A stretch of 64,000 bases of DNA from Haemaphysalis longicornis (GCA_013339765.2 CM023457.1:22866905-22930904), one strand, 5' to 3'. Shown: positions 30,501 to 41,505, counted from the first letter of the stretch. Numbers and translations are program-made. Notes: generated by a model not told the origin, from the sequence alone.

Positions 30501-33500
30501 CGGGAGCTGGAGGAACGGGAGCTGGCTCGGTTGTGTATGGTGGTTCAGCAGCAGCAGGCTCTCCTGGCTGCTCAGCTAGGGCAGGTGGCATTGGCTCGGT
30601 TGCGGACGACGGCTCAAGCGTGACAGGCTCTTCAGGGATCTTGTCAGCTGATGGAGCAGGAACCAGCTCCGTTGTGTGCGACGGCTCAACTGCGGCAAGC
30701 TCTTCTGGTGCCTCGGGAGCTGGAGGAACGGGAGCTGGCTCGGTTGTGTATGGTGGTTCAGCAGCAGCAGGCTCTCCTGGCTGCTCAGCTAGGGCAGGTG
30801 GTCATTGGCTCGGTTGCGGACGACGGCTCAAGCGTGACAGGCTCTTCAGGGATCTTGTCAGCTGATGGAGCAGGAACCAGCTCCGTTGTGTGCGACGGCT
30901 CAACTGCGGCAAGCTCTTCTGGTGCATCGGGAGCTGGAGGAACGGGAGCTGGCTCGGTTGTGTATGGTGGTTCAGCAGCAGCAGGCTCTCCTGGCTGCTC
31001 AGCTAGGGCAGGTGGCGTTGGCTCGGTCGCGGACGGCGGCTCAAGCGTGACAGGCTCTTCAGGGATCTTGTCAGCTGATGGAGCAGAAACCAGCTCCGTT
31101 GTGTGCGACGGCTCAACTTCGACGAGCTCTTCTGGCGCCTCGGGAACTGGAGGAACAGGAGCTGGCTCGGTTGTGTATGGTGGTTCAGCAGCCGCAGGCT
31201 CTCCTGGCTGCTCAGCTAGGGCAGGTAGCGTTGGCTCAGTTGCGGACGACGGCTCAAGCGTGACAGGCTCTTCAGGGATCTTGTCAGCTGATGGAGCAGG
31301 AACCATCTCCGTTGTGTGCGACGGCTCAACTTCGACGAGCTCTTCTGGTGCCTCGGGAGCTGGAGGGACAGGAGCTGGCTCGGTTGTGTATGGTGGTTCA
31401 GCAGCAGCAGGCTCTCCTGGCTGCTCAGCTAGGGCAGGTGGCAGTTGGCTCGGTTGCGGACGACGGCTCAAGCGTGACAGGTTCTTCAGGGATCTTGTCA
31501 GCTGATGGAGCAGGAACCAGCTCCGTTGTGTGCGACGGCTCAACTTCGACGAGCTCTTCTGGGGCCTCGGGAGGTGGAGGAACGGGAGCTGGCTGGGTTG
31601 TGTATGGTGGTTCAGCAGCAGCAGGCTCTCCTGGCTGCTCAGCTAGGGCAGGTGGCGTTGGCTCGGTTGCGGACGACGGCTCAAGTGTGACAGGCTCTTC
31701 AGGGAGCTTGTCAGCTGATGGAGCAGGAACCAGCTCCGTTGTGTGCGACGGCTCAACTTCGACGAGCTCTCCTGGTGCCTCGGAAGCTACAGGAACAGGA
31801 GCCGGCTCGGTTGTGTATGGTGGTTCAGCAGCAGCAGGCTCTTCTGGCTGCTCAGCTAGGGCAGGGGGCGCCGGCTCGGTTGCGGACGACGGCTCAAGCG
31901 TGACAGGCTCTTCAGGGAGCTTGGCAGCTGCTGGAGCAGGAACCAGCTCTGTTGTGGGCGACGGCTCAACTGCGACAAGCTCCTCTGGTGCCTCGGGAGC
32001 TGGAGGAACAAGAGCCGGTTCGGTTGTGTATGACGGCTCAGCAGCAGCAGGCTCTTCTGGCTGCTCAGCTAGGGCAGATGGCGTTGGCTCGGTTGCAGGC
32101 GACGGCTCAAGCGCGACAGCCTCTTCAGGGGGCTTGGCAGCTGGTTGAGCAGGAACCAGCTCCGTTGTGTGCGATGGCTCAACTTCTACAAGCTCTCCTG
32201 GTGCTTCGGAAGCTAGAGGAACAGGAGCCGGCTCGGTTGTGTATGATGGCTCAGCAGTAGCAGGCGCTTCTTGCGGCTTGTAAGCTAGGGTAGGGAGTGT
32301 CGGTTCAGTTGTGTACGATTTCTCAACAGAGGCAGGCTCCTCAGGTGCCTCAGGAGCTAACGAAGCAGTGGCCGCCTCGGTGGTGTACGACGGCCCTGCA
32401 CCGGCAGGCTCCCCTGGTGCCTTGGAAGCTGGAGGAGGGGGAGCGGCCTCGGCGGTGTATGACGGCTCAGGAGCAGGGGGCTCTTCTGTCGGCTCGTAAG
32501 CTAGGGAAGGGAGTGTCGGCTCGGCTGTGTACGAAGGCTCAACAGCGGTAGACTCTTCCGGTGCTTTGCATACCATTTCAGGAGCTCCATCGTATTCAGC
32601 TAAAATGGGCATTGTTTCAGCGTAGGTTGGTTCACTAAACCAAACTCCCTGTGGCCTGCTTGGTGTACGACGGCTCAACAATGGCGAAATGTTCTGGTGG
32701 CTTGTACTCCAGAGTAGGTGGTTGAACTGGGGCCGCGTCTTCAGATTTGATTAGAGATTCTTGAGACTTGAATACTTCTTCAGGAGGGCCCGCGTATTCC
32801 TCCAAAAGTGGCGTTGTTTCAGCGTATGTTGGTTCGCCAATGGAAGTTCCTATGGCCTGCTTGTCTACGGAAGGAGCTTGCACCTCGCCTGCTCGTTCAG
32901 CAGCCCCATCATATATTGGAGGAACGGGAGCTATATCCGCGGTGTACGACGGCTCAGCAACGGTGGGCTCTCCTGGCGCCTCGTAAGCTGGGGGAGCGGG
33001 TGGTGCCTGCTCGGTGGTGTATGACGGCTCAACAATGTCAAGCTGTTCAGGTGGCTTAAACTGTAGATGCGGAGGTTGCGCCAGTGCTGCGTCTTCAGAT
33101 TTGACTTGAGATTCTGATGCTTTCAGTACTTCTTCTGGAGCGCCATCGTATTCTGCCAGATATGGCGTTGTTTCAGCGTACGTTGGTTCAAGAAGGGTAA
33201 TCCCTTGTTTCGTTTTGTCTACTACCATGCTTAAATCAGCTGTTTCGCCACTTGGCTCCACCAATGCTTCCTTTGGGATGTCACCTACGAATTCACTTTG
33301 GCATTTTTGTGTGGTGGTTGCTTCTTCACTTCGCCCGGTTTGCGACCACTTCTTTTTGACTCTCTCCGCTATCAGAACGTCAGCGCTGCGGACCGAACGT
33401 GGGACCTCATCGTCCAGGTGGGTGTCCGTGCCAATTGTGCTGGTATGCTCCATATTATCTCCTGCAAAGCTCATCTCTTTCTTTTCCTCGACGCCATATT

Positions 33501-33834
33501 CGGCCATGCCCTCTTCGTCCTCATCAACAAAGCTCAAGTCCGACCCGACGAGCTGAGAAAGCGTACGTACAATCTTCACTTCCCCGAATTTCCTTACTTC
33601 GTGTTCTTCTGGCGTAATGCTGCGCTCCTTCAGGGACTCGACGAAGTCCAATTCTTCCTGGCTGATCACCCTGCTGGGTCGAGTGTGTGGTTCCTGCAGT
33701 TGAGGCATTGATTTTGACTTCTCGAGCGTCTTCCGTGCACTGATCGTCGGTACGTCGTTGGATATAGCTTCTACTTGGGCTGTGTTACAGCTCTCACTAG
33801 TCTCGTTCATCGTCGGCTCTTCGTTGCTTGACAT
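27594..33834 (-). CDS. P2: expanded Pro/Glu-rich repeat protein, paralog of P1, frame broken four times
   Basis: The ATG at 33,834 (ACAACAATGT) starts a protein of about 2,078 residues if four single extra bases are discounted. They lie near 32,640, 31,441, 30,800 and 30,255. Residues about 36-104 match the P1 N-terminal module (VISQEELDFVESLKERSITP, KFGEVKIVRTLSQLVGSD). The middle is made of 71-residue repeats, each built from three variants of EPS.TTE..P.PPA. The C-terminal 190 residues match P1 (EPFRVLAGMPAITETTKM, KMSIVLRDGEPVVTSNTSS, EYVACEEQVLEG). No signal peptide, membrane helix or known domain is seen. The composition recalls PEVK-like elastic or disordered proteins, but function is unknown. 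The four breaks look like assembly errors; a pseudogene is the alternative. Confidence 0.75.
28943..32300 (-). repeat. 213-bp (71-codon) higher-order tandem array inside P2
   Basis: The anchor '(a)tggagcaggaaccagctc' recurs at 29,159, 29,372, 29,585, 29,798, 30,011, 30,224, 30,438, 30,651, 30,865, 31,078, 31,291, 31,505, 31,718, 31,931 and 32,144: fourteen periods of 213 bp, three of them 214. The preceding interval (28,943-29,159) is 216. The central units are nearly identical, while the outer ones are more diverged, as expected for unequal exchange. Confidence 0.95.
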
Positions 33835-33916
33835 TGTTGCAGTCGCTTGACGAGTAGACTTGCGGTTTCGTACCAATTAGCAATTTAGAAGGATGCGTGC
33901 TGAGAAGTCCTTGATG

Positions 33917-33972
33917 ACGGAAATTTTGATCCGGGCATGTCCCGGGAACCCCGTTAGGGAAAATTTTGGTGT
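33917..33972 (-). promoter_or_regulatory. Conserved non-coding block upstream of P2
   Basis: Counterpart of 11,370-11,422. It contains 'gaaattttgatccg' and 'gggaaaattttggtg' separated by a small GC hairpin (ccgggcatgtcccgg). The AGATAAATAA candidate TATA element lies upstream at about 34,051-34,060. Confidence 0.45.
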
Positions 33973-34099
33973 GGTAGCGACCACCGTGTGGCCCTGACGT
34001 TTCTGGAGGCCTCTACCTTCTTCTCTTCTAGTTATTCCTGGAGATTGCTTTTATTTATCTTGCGCTATACGAGCGAACACGCGGTAATTAATAGAAAAG

Positions 34100-35320
34100 C
34101 TCAAGCGATGGATAACATTTTCGTGAGAATTTATCAAACTGTCGTTTTGGTTATATTAAACGTGTCAAACCAGCATTTACAGGAATAAGTTTCTTGGCAC
34201 CATGATGATGGCACGGGTTCGTAGGCATGCATTCACTGAGCTTGGCCATGATGATGAGAAGGATAGACATGCAGTCACTGCAGCATGAACGGCCTTGTGC
34301 TTTTCCTGGTGGATCGTTCTGGTTCAGCCTCCTTGTCTCTAAACCTGCAGTGCAGTCTACCTTGGCACCGTTATTTGTGAACTGGAACCACACTTCACCG
34401 TGGAGAATTCATTGACACTATCTGGGGAAATAAAGACATCGCAATAGATGCGAAATCACTACTTTTAACTGAAATGACCACTCAACATCCCTTTCCCCCA
34501 ATAGGAGTATTAGTCCTGCAATATAACAAGTATTCTTACTGCTACTGCTACTCGTAGATTAAGCAATACGCGGTATTTTATATACAACCAAGCCGTAGGC
34601 AATCCTTCCGTATGGGTATGGGTGGTAATTTTGGAACAAAAAAACAGTTTGCCGCAGCCGATACCCAGATTGCAAATGTGCCTTTTGCCGAGTAGCGTCA
34701 TCGCCAGGCTAGATTGTTTAGCATGAAATAAGCACTGCTGATATACTGGGCGTTACTACAGTAAATGAGCGTTCGTAAAGTTTTTGTCTTCCACAAACAG
34801 GTCTTCGGTTCGCGCTCAAATTTACACAGAAGTAGCATTTTCTGATCTATTTCGTTGAACACCAAAATCGGCGTGGGCCATTATCCAACTTATTTAGAAA
34901 ACAAAAAATAGCTGCGGCTAAGCAATTATTCTGTTCTGTAATTCAACAATGGAACAAAAGACGTTAGAAATTCATGGTTAGAAAAACGAAATCTTTTAAT
35001 CTTGTTGTTTGTGTTTTGAGGTAAATGAAAAGGACAGGAGGTGCACTAGGGATATCTTTGAGCTCGGCAGGGAGATCACCGGCATTCAATCCAGTGCGGG
35101 GTGAGGGAAGTAGAAGGGGGGGGGGGAGGGTTGAAAGGATAGGGTAGAGTTTTAAAGAGAGAGAGAGAGAGAAAGAGAGAAGGAAGAATACAAGACAGGG
35201 ATAAGCGAATCCTGTAACATCACCCATTAACAGTCGTACAAATATGGAGCACCGAAAATTTAAAGTGGGACCCAGACGTTGTGCAAATTGCTAGCTTAGG
35301 CACGTGCTTTATTGGTTAGT
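34100..35320. other. Intergenic gap with G and GA tracts
   Basis: No gene is supported. A poly-G tract near 35,117 and a (GA)n tract at about 35,155-35,183 are the only distinct features. Confidence 0.4.
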
Positions 35321-35335
35321 CGTGTTTATGTGGCA

Positions 35336-35467
35336 ATGCTCCGTGTGTACGAGATTTCGGCGCACGTTAAAGATCCCCAAGTGGTCGAAATTAATCCGGA
35401 GCCCTTCACTACGGCGTGCCTCATCGCCTGCGTTGCGTGGGCGCGTTAAACCGTACAATCAATCAAT
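35336..35467 (+). mobile_element. 5'-truncated Ruka-type SINE with perfect 15-bp target duplication
   Basis: It starts at 'atgctccgtgtgtacgag' and continues 'cggcgcacgttaaagatcc', 'cactacggcgtgcctcatcg', ending in (CAAT)n. Identical flanks CGTGTTTATGTGGCA lie at 35,321-35,335 and 35,468-35,482. The tRNA head is absent, so it was truncated on insertion. Confidence 0.9.
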
Positions 35468-35755
35468 CGTGTTTATGTGGCAGGGTGCCTCAGATTAACT
35501 TTGAAATGTCGTGCTCGCAGCTCCGCCTTTATCTTCCAAGTCTCGAATGAAATTAACGTGTGTATCAGTCATTGTGCGTAGAAAAAATAGAACAGCGCAA
35601 GATATACGATCGTGCTTAAAGCTCCACTTTAACGCTACTTAACCACCGATTTGATTAAGGAATGTGATTTGCTAGCGCTATATCTGCGTTTATCAGTAAA
35701 GTGTGCCTCTAACATGCATTTAGCCATTTTGTCGGAAGTATACTATGGCAGGATA

Positions 35756-36605
35756 TACACGGTGATCAAAATTAAGCCGACAGGTTTTTTTTTTAAATTA
35801 AGCGCTTTGATATACGTGAAGACCACCTCTACTGTGAGATTACACGCCCCGGGGGGACACACAGAATTCGGTGGTTATTATTGATTTCGGTGGCTTAATT
35901 AACTAAAACTGAATAATCAAGTTTTAGTGGCTGCAGTAAACAGGCATGTTTATAATAAAAAGTTAGACGCAATCGTGTTCCTACGCAGTTTCATTTGACA
36001 GAATTCTTCTAGCACATTCGTACTCCGAGATAGCGAAGTGCGAAGTTTAATTGCCGTTCACATGATTACGCATGCAAGGCAGTGAAGACCGGCTCAAAGC
36101 TCCTACCCTTTGTTCTGTGTTTCGATAGCGGTTCCGAGTAGTGCAGATTGCGATAACGCCACCCAAGACTGAAAGGGGGCCAGTTATCACTTTTGCCTAT
36201 GCCTCCACTCGTTGTCAAACTAAACACAGTACGCAGCAGACACGTCACAAAGAGGCAGGCGCTTTGCGCCGGCCCCCACTGTTTCGCAGGCGTAATCGTG
36301 CGAAAGGAATTCAACTTCGCACTTTGTTATCTCGGAGTACGAATGCGCTAGAAGAATTCTGTCAAATGGAACTGCGTAGGAACACGATTGCGCCTCACTT
36401 TGTATATAAACATGCCTGCTTACTGCAGCCACTAAAAAGTTCAGTTTCAGTTTCAGTTAATTAAGCCAGCGACGTCAATAATTACTCTCGGATTCTGTGT
36501 CCCCCGGAGCGCATAACCTTACTGTAGGGGTGGTCTTCACGTAAATCAAAGCGCCTAATTAAAAAAAAAAAAAAAACCTGTCGACTTAATTTTGATCACC
36601 CTGTG
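35756..36605. mobile_element. 850-bp foldback element with arms of about 290 bp
   Basis: The left arm, about 35,756-36,050, starts 'CACGGTGATCAAAATTAAG'. It contains a T tract, 'cgctttgat.tacgtgaagaccacc', 'ttttagtggctgcagtaa.cagg' and 'aattcttctagc.cattcg'. It reappears reversed and complemented at about 36,290-36,605, ending 'cttaattttgatcaccctgtg'. TA flanks fit a Tc1/mariner-like target. The central 235 bp have no coding capacity. Confidence 0.85.
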
Positions 36606-36630
36606 TATGTGCGGGTCGAGCACGTACAGT

Positions 36631-36850
36631 TGATTGATTGTGGGGTTGAACGGGCCGAAGCAGCGCTTGGGCAATCAGGCGCGCCGTAGTGGAGAGCTCC
36701 GGATTAATTCTGATCACCTGCGGATCTTTCTCGGACACACGGGCGTTTTCTCTTTTCACCTCCATCAGAAAAGAAGCCATGGTGGCCTGGATGGCACCCG
36801 CGGCCTCGGGATCAGTACTACAACTCCACAGCCGGTGAGCCACCGTAGCG
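36631..36850 (-). mobile_element. Ruka-type SINE, older copy
   Basis: The minus strand carries 'ctgatggaggtgaaaagaga', 'aacgcccgtgtgtcc', 'ctccactacggcgcgcctga' and the (CAAT)n tail at 36,631. An A-box-like 'ggtggctcaccggc' remains at the 5' end, so it is nearly full length but more mutated than the copy at 1,293. Confidence 0.85.
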
Positions 36851-37265
36851 GGTACCGCCACTTGAAGTTCTGGAGGCCTTTTGAAGAGCAGAATTTTTAG
36901 TGGCAAAGCTAAAAAAGACGCACTCATGGTCACGGGCGGGCTAGAGCTAAGGCTCGCGCTCTGTTCATTCGCGCGCGCGACTCCGCTGTAGCCCGGCCGT
37001 GAAATGGTATGAATGGCATACGCTCGTATGCGGGGCGGCTGCGGCCCGCTAGCTGAAGAAAGCGTCAAGACAGAAATTAGGTTGTTCGAGAGGTAGAGAG
37101 TGTTTCATCAATGCATAATGTTTACGTGGGGAAGGAATTGCCTCTCTATAGAGGACGCAGGTTTGCCGGGGGTAAAGGGAGGGGCGATGAAATAACAGGC
37201 AATGTGCTCAAGTTCACGGATACAGAAATTCTCAGATTATACACCGACTGTTTATAGCAGGCTAT

Positions 37266-37672
37266 GTACTATCGGCCAAAAAGTATACGGACCTTGGAGT
37301 CCGAAAGCTGGGGCGGCTGCGGGCCCGTACCGCGGCTCTGCTATCGCGCTCTGCGTGCTCATGCCAAGAGTACCCGAGTGACCAGACCGGAAATACACCC
37401 CTCCACGGTGCGGAGGAGAAGAGAAAACTCCCGGACTGTGATATATCGGAGACCGCCGAAGAGAACGCCACGAGCCGTCCCCCACTCCGAGAGAAAGCGA
37501 ACAGCTTTCGTCGCGTAGTCCGCGGTCGAGTTGAGAGGAACGATTATGCGCAATTTTTCATCTCGCGTAGCTTCGGTGATAGTGGACAAATTTCTATAAT
37601 TCGTGCGGTACCAGATTGCTTTGACAGTAGTCTTTACCCTAAAATACATTCCGAGTAGTCGGTGGTAAGTGC
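37266..37672 (-). mobile_element. Partial copy of the 5,414-6,210 MITE family
   Basis: The reverse complement shares 'actactcggaatgtatttt.gggtaaag', 'gcgcataat', 'ccgcgga..acgcgacgaaa' and 'tccgatatatcaca' with 5,440-5,660 in the same order. Only one end of the element is present. Confidence 0.75.
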
Positions 37673-37849
37673 TGCAGGGTATCAGAGTAAGCTTTGTAAG
37701 CGGGTTTTTCCACGTGGTGTATTGTAGATCTGAAGCATGGCCATCTACAGAGGAACTATGATTACAGAAAACGTCTCTAACTCTTGTGTTAACGAAATGA
37801 TTGCGTCGTTAGAACAGGACAGATTGATTGTTGCTGGCGCTGTTGTTGT

Positions 37850-38480
37850 GAGCCCATCCTGAACGCCAGGGAGATCCGCGACGAATTGGGGCTGAGCTGC
37901 TACTGCGAAACAATAAGGAGCGGATTGCGAGATGCGTGTCTCAAGAACTGCGTTGTCGCTCAGTCGCCGCACCTGACAGCAAAGCAGAGGGAAGAACGGC
38001 TGAAATTCACCCGAACTTTCGAGCAGTTGTCGGTAGAGGAGTATAGGAAAGTGATTTGAAACTGCGAAAGTGAAACTGCGCACCTGAAAGTGAAAGTGAA
38101 ACTGCGCACCTGATTCCGTACTCGTGGACGGGCCGTTGCAGGATCGCTGCTGCCTGCCCCAACACGAGAGGGATCACTGCTGCTTGCCCCGTGCACAAAG
38201 CCCACGCTGCGAGCGCCCTTCTGGAGTGCTACGCCCTGCTAAGCTGCCGTGGACGCCTAAAAGGGCTGATCTCAACTCCATTGAAGACATCTGGACATTG
38301 ATGAATAAGGCGCTTGCATCACCACGCGTTTCGGGCGGCTCAGCAGAGCAGCCCTGCAAGAGTGGGACGCGCTGCGCGAACGTCCGGAGATATAGTGGCG
38401 GTGCTGTATGAGTCGATGCTAAGGCAGTCGCCCAGGTTGTCGCAGTCGACGGCAACTTTGCATCGCACTGAGGTCCCTTC
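37850..38480 (+). pseudogene. Internally deleted Tc1-family transposase
   Basis: Bases 37,856-38,058 encode LNAREIRDELGLSCYCETIR and then LKNCVVAQSPHLTAKQREER and LKFTRTFEQLSVEEYRKVI, the DNA-binding and early catalytic region of Tc1 transposases. A stop follows. A 26-bp local duplication lies near 38,060-38,114. The centre is missing. Then comes VHKAHAASALLE and, after a frame change, LPWTPKRADLNSIEDIWTLM, the motif around the last catalytic acid (consensus PDLNPIE). Later RERPEI and VAVLYESM match the C-terminus. It is not functional. Confidence 0.8.
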
Positions 38481-38984
38481 ATACCACTTGGTGCCATTGC
38501 TATCTACTTCGGTTATAAAACCTTTATGAGTGCCTATAATGGCTTCTGATTTGGGTTCCGAACCATCACTTCCTGAGCGTACGCCTGTAAAGAAAATTCA
38601 CAACCGAGAACCTATCCTAGTAGCCAATTAAAGCAGTCTTCAGAGGGCTCGCTCTTAAAAAATATTAAACACACTGTTAGAGACGATACGATGTCGGGAA
38701 ATAAATTTTTACAGAACAGCAGCCCTGCAGCAAACCTCGCTGCATCTATAATTTATCGCTCCGGCGTTAAAAAGCGCGCGTCACTGCAGCTGCCGTTGTG
38801 GCGTCTTGCTTAAAATCGAGCAGCGATAGACGCGGGCGACAGGCAGTAATATGCAACATGAAGCGGATGAATATCGCCCTCAAAAAGAATATAGGGGAGC
38901 TTCCACTCACTCTCAAGACTAGAATGGCGAAGCGGTTGTATGTGAACATGGCCGTACACATAATTAAGTTTTTAGTATCATAGT

Positions 38985-39239
38985 TTATTTCCATAGTTGC
39001 GGTGCTAGTGGTGATGATGATGATGATGATGCTCTCAAGGTTTTTGGCACGTAGTAATCGTCATCACATGCATCGAATAGTTCGTCGTCTTCTTTGTGGC
39101 GAGTGGTGGATGCAAATTCATCCTCAGCATTGAACACTTCCAACAGCTCTTCGCCATTAACTCCAGGCAGCGGTGGCGGGATCTGCAAGTCGTATCGGGA
39201 ACGTGTGGCACTCTCGTAGCCATGTCTCCACTTATCCAT
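38985..39239 (-). CDS. Unrecognised 84-residue acidic ORF
   Basis: The frame from the ATG at 39,239 gives MDKWRHGYESATRSRYDLQI, PPPLPGVNGEELLEVF, FASTTRHKEDDELFDACDDD and YYVPKTLRASSSSSS, ending at a TAA. The serine run comes from a (GAT)n microsatellite. It reads like real protein (low-bias, acidic C-terminus) but has no family I can name. It could be the tail of a decayed pogo/Tigger-type transposase, given the TA element to its right, or a single-exon tick gene. Confidence 0.35.
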   Translation of the reverse strand: MDKWRHGYESATRSRYDLQIPPPLPGVNGEELLEVFNAEDEFASTTRHKEDDELFDACDDDYYVPKTLRASSSSSSPLAPQLWK

Positions 39240-39803
39240 AATGGCTTTTAGAGAATGCAGCGGCCGCGGGTGACCCCTTTATGGCAGGGTGTTATTTCTT
39301 CTTTAGTATTAGCGCCGTAGTTGTTTGTTTACATGCGCGGTAGCGCTTGACGACAGCACTGGAGTTTTTTAAAGCTAAGCTTTCTAGCTCTACCATCCAA
39401 CGGTTCTTTCGTGGCGTGCGGGACAAGAGACTCCCAACACGGCGGAGGCGGCGGCGGCAAAGGGGGGTAAGGGGCGAAGGGTTTCACTCACGGAGCACAC
39501 TGTACACAGCGAGGCGTTCCCGTAGCGTACCCAGCGTTCCCCGCGCGCCGGAGCCTGCTCAGCCGGGCGGGCGCGACGGCTCAACTGATTCCGTTGGCTT
39601 TGTCGTCTGCTTCAGCGGCGGTTGTTTTGGGCCTGTTTTGGAGCAGCTTCGCGTCCATTGCGCGCTTCCTTCGCACTGCTCGATTAACCCTTTCGACAGC
39701 ATGTCCTGGGCAACCCGGACCCGGCGGAATTAAGTGGTCGCACGGCAAAGATACGTTTAGGATTGGTTTGCAGGGCAGGAAAGCAAAATGTAGAAACCAT
39801 ATA

Positions 39804-40537
39804 CAGCCATGTCTCGTTAATATGGACCCCGTTAATATGGACACCCCGCAATACGGACGAAATTTTCGGCGACCAGTCCCTTGCCATGCAATTCTGCCCC
39901 GTTAATATAGAAACCCGCAGTCCGGACTATGGACGACTATTTTGGGGACGACACGGGTAAGTACAGGCACTTTTGTCTCGTTATTATGGACACTGGTCCA
40001 CAAATAAAAAAATAGAAAAGATGACTGGCGACCCCTGAGGCCCCAGTGCGTACTAGGAATTTACTTTTTGCCGAAGCATACAAAGCCGAAGCACGCCTTT
40101 ATCTCGGAAACGAGTACCATCGAGTTAGAGAAAAGTCGGGATCAGCGAACATCACTCTAGGGCAGTGACGACAGGGTGACATCCTTTCTATATCAAACAA
40201 GGTTTTCCGACGCGTCATACGCTGGAAAGAGCCAGTCCTGAGGCGCAGGACAAGATGACAGAGCGATAATATTTCGTGCCAATATTCACTGCGTATAAAA
40301 GGGCAAGGCTTCTCCGGTAAGTTCGGTGGAGGCAATTGCTGGTGTTAAGCCTAATGGACCGAGCTAAATGGACCTAAATGGACCTAAATGGAACGATTCC
40401 TCCTTGAAACAAGGTTTCCTTAAACGAATATTCCTTAATGTTTGTGTTTTTGACGTCGATTTCGTTATTAAGGACGACTCACACTATGGACGATTTTTCT
40501 GGGGAACGGATGCGTCCATATTAACGAGGCATGACGG
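39804..40537. mobile_element. 734-bp pogo-like TA element or MITE
   Basis: The left end CAGCCATGTCTCGTTAATAT is matched by the reverse complement of the right end (CCGTCATGCCTCGTTAATAT), flanked by TA. Internal direct copies of 'actatggacga..ttt.tgggga' and a run of 'acctaaatgg' units (about 40,365-40,395) are present. No transposase ORF was found. Confidence 0.65.
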
Positions 40538-40539
40538 TA

Positions 40540-41214
40540 CAGACATTTGGCCCGCTAGAGAAAGGCTACCTTTGCGCACTGCTTGCCACGAATGGGACTC
40601 CGTTTTCTAAATTGGTGAATACCAATTCGGTTGTGTTTTAAGAGGTATTACAAAAGGCGAAAGGAGCAACTGGTTCTGATCAATAGCGATTATAAAATTT
40701 CCCTCAGCCTTCTCGAAAATTTCAAACTTACTAAACTAACCAGTTTAAATCGGTATAAATGGGATGCACTAAGCTCGCATGCCGAATTGTTTCGGTGTCT
40801 GCGCTTGTATCGCGCCGTGGTGTAGCCCCAATCTAGCACGTCAGGGTGGCTAGGTTCCGCTGTCTCACCCTTCGAAAGACGCCCCTCTCCGTTTTCTCTC
40901 ACTTCCGAGTCACCACCTCGGCTACGGCGGCGGCGTCCTCCGCCGCTCTAGTCCGGCCGTGGCCGACGCTGCTGCTGCGTTCGGGACGCCGCCCCCTACG
41001 AATTCCAGGTAACGGCCGGTAGAATTTCTGGTTTCGCTCTCTGTAGAGCCACGTGTGACTTTGCATGAACAATTGTCGTGGGTGTCGTTTATCGGCGTAG
41101 TCCTCAAATAGAGCAACCATGCTATCCATGCAGGATTGTCCTCTCGAGCGTAGCCTGGCCAGAAGGAGGGCGCTGTTTGCTTGAGGGAAGCTGCTGGACG
41201 GAACATAGCCTTAG
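40540..41214. other. Intergenic gap
   Basis: No recognised gene; GC-rich around 40,900-41,010 with chance minus-strand ORFs. Confidence 0.35.
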
Positions 41215-41505
41215 TAGTTCTGCTGCCCCAAAATTTCCGCCATCGGCAGGACTATAGCCTCAGTACTTTCACTTCCCCAAAATTTCCGCCGTAGGCTTCA
41301 CTATAGCCTAACTACTCTCGGTACACCAAAATATTTGCCATCGACTGCACTATAGCTTTGGCTTTTGGCTGCTCCAAACATTCCACAATTGGCTGGACTT
41401 TAGTTAGCACTGCGCTGCCGGAAAATTTTCGCCTTCGGGTGGACTATAGGCTTGGCATTTTGTTTGGCTGCCCCAACAGTTTCGCCGTCGGCTGGACTAC
41501 CGTTG
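41215..41505. repeat. Degenerate 49-bp tandem array, about six units
   Basis: 'ccaaaatttccgcc' and derivatives occur at 41,228, 41,277, 41,326, 41,374, 41,418 and about 41,470, each followed by 'tcgg(c)tggactatagc'. Spacing is 44-52 bp, mostly 48-49. Confidence 0.8.
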
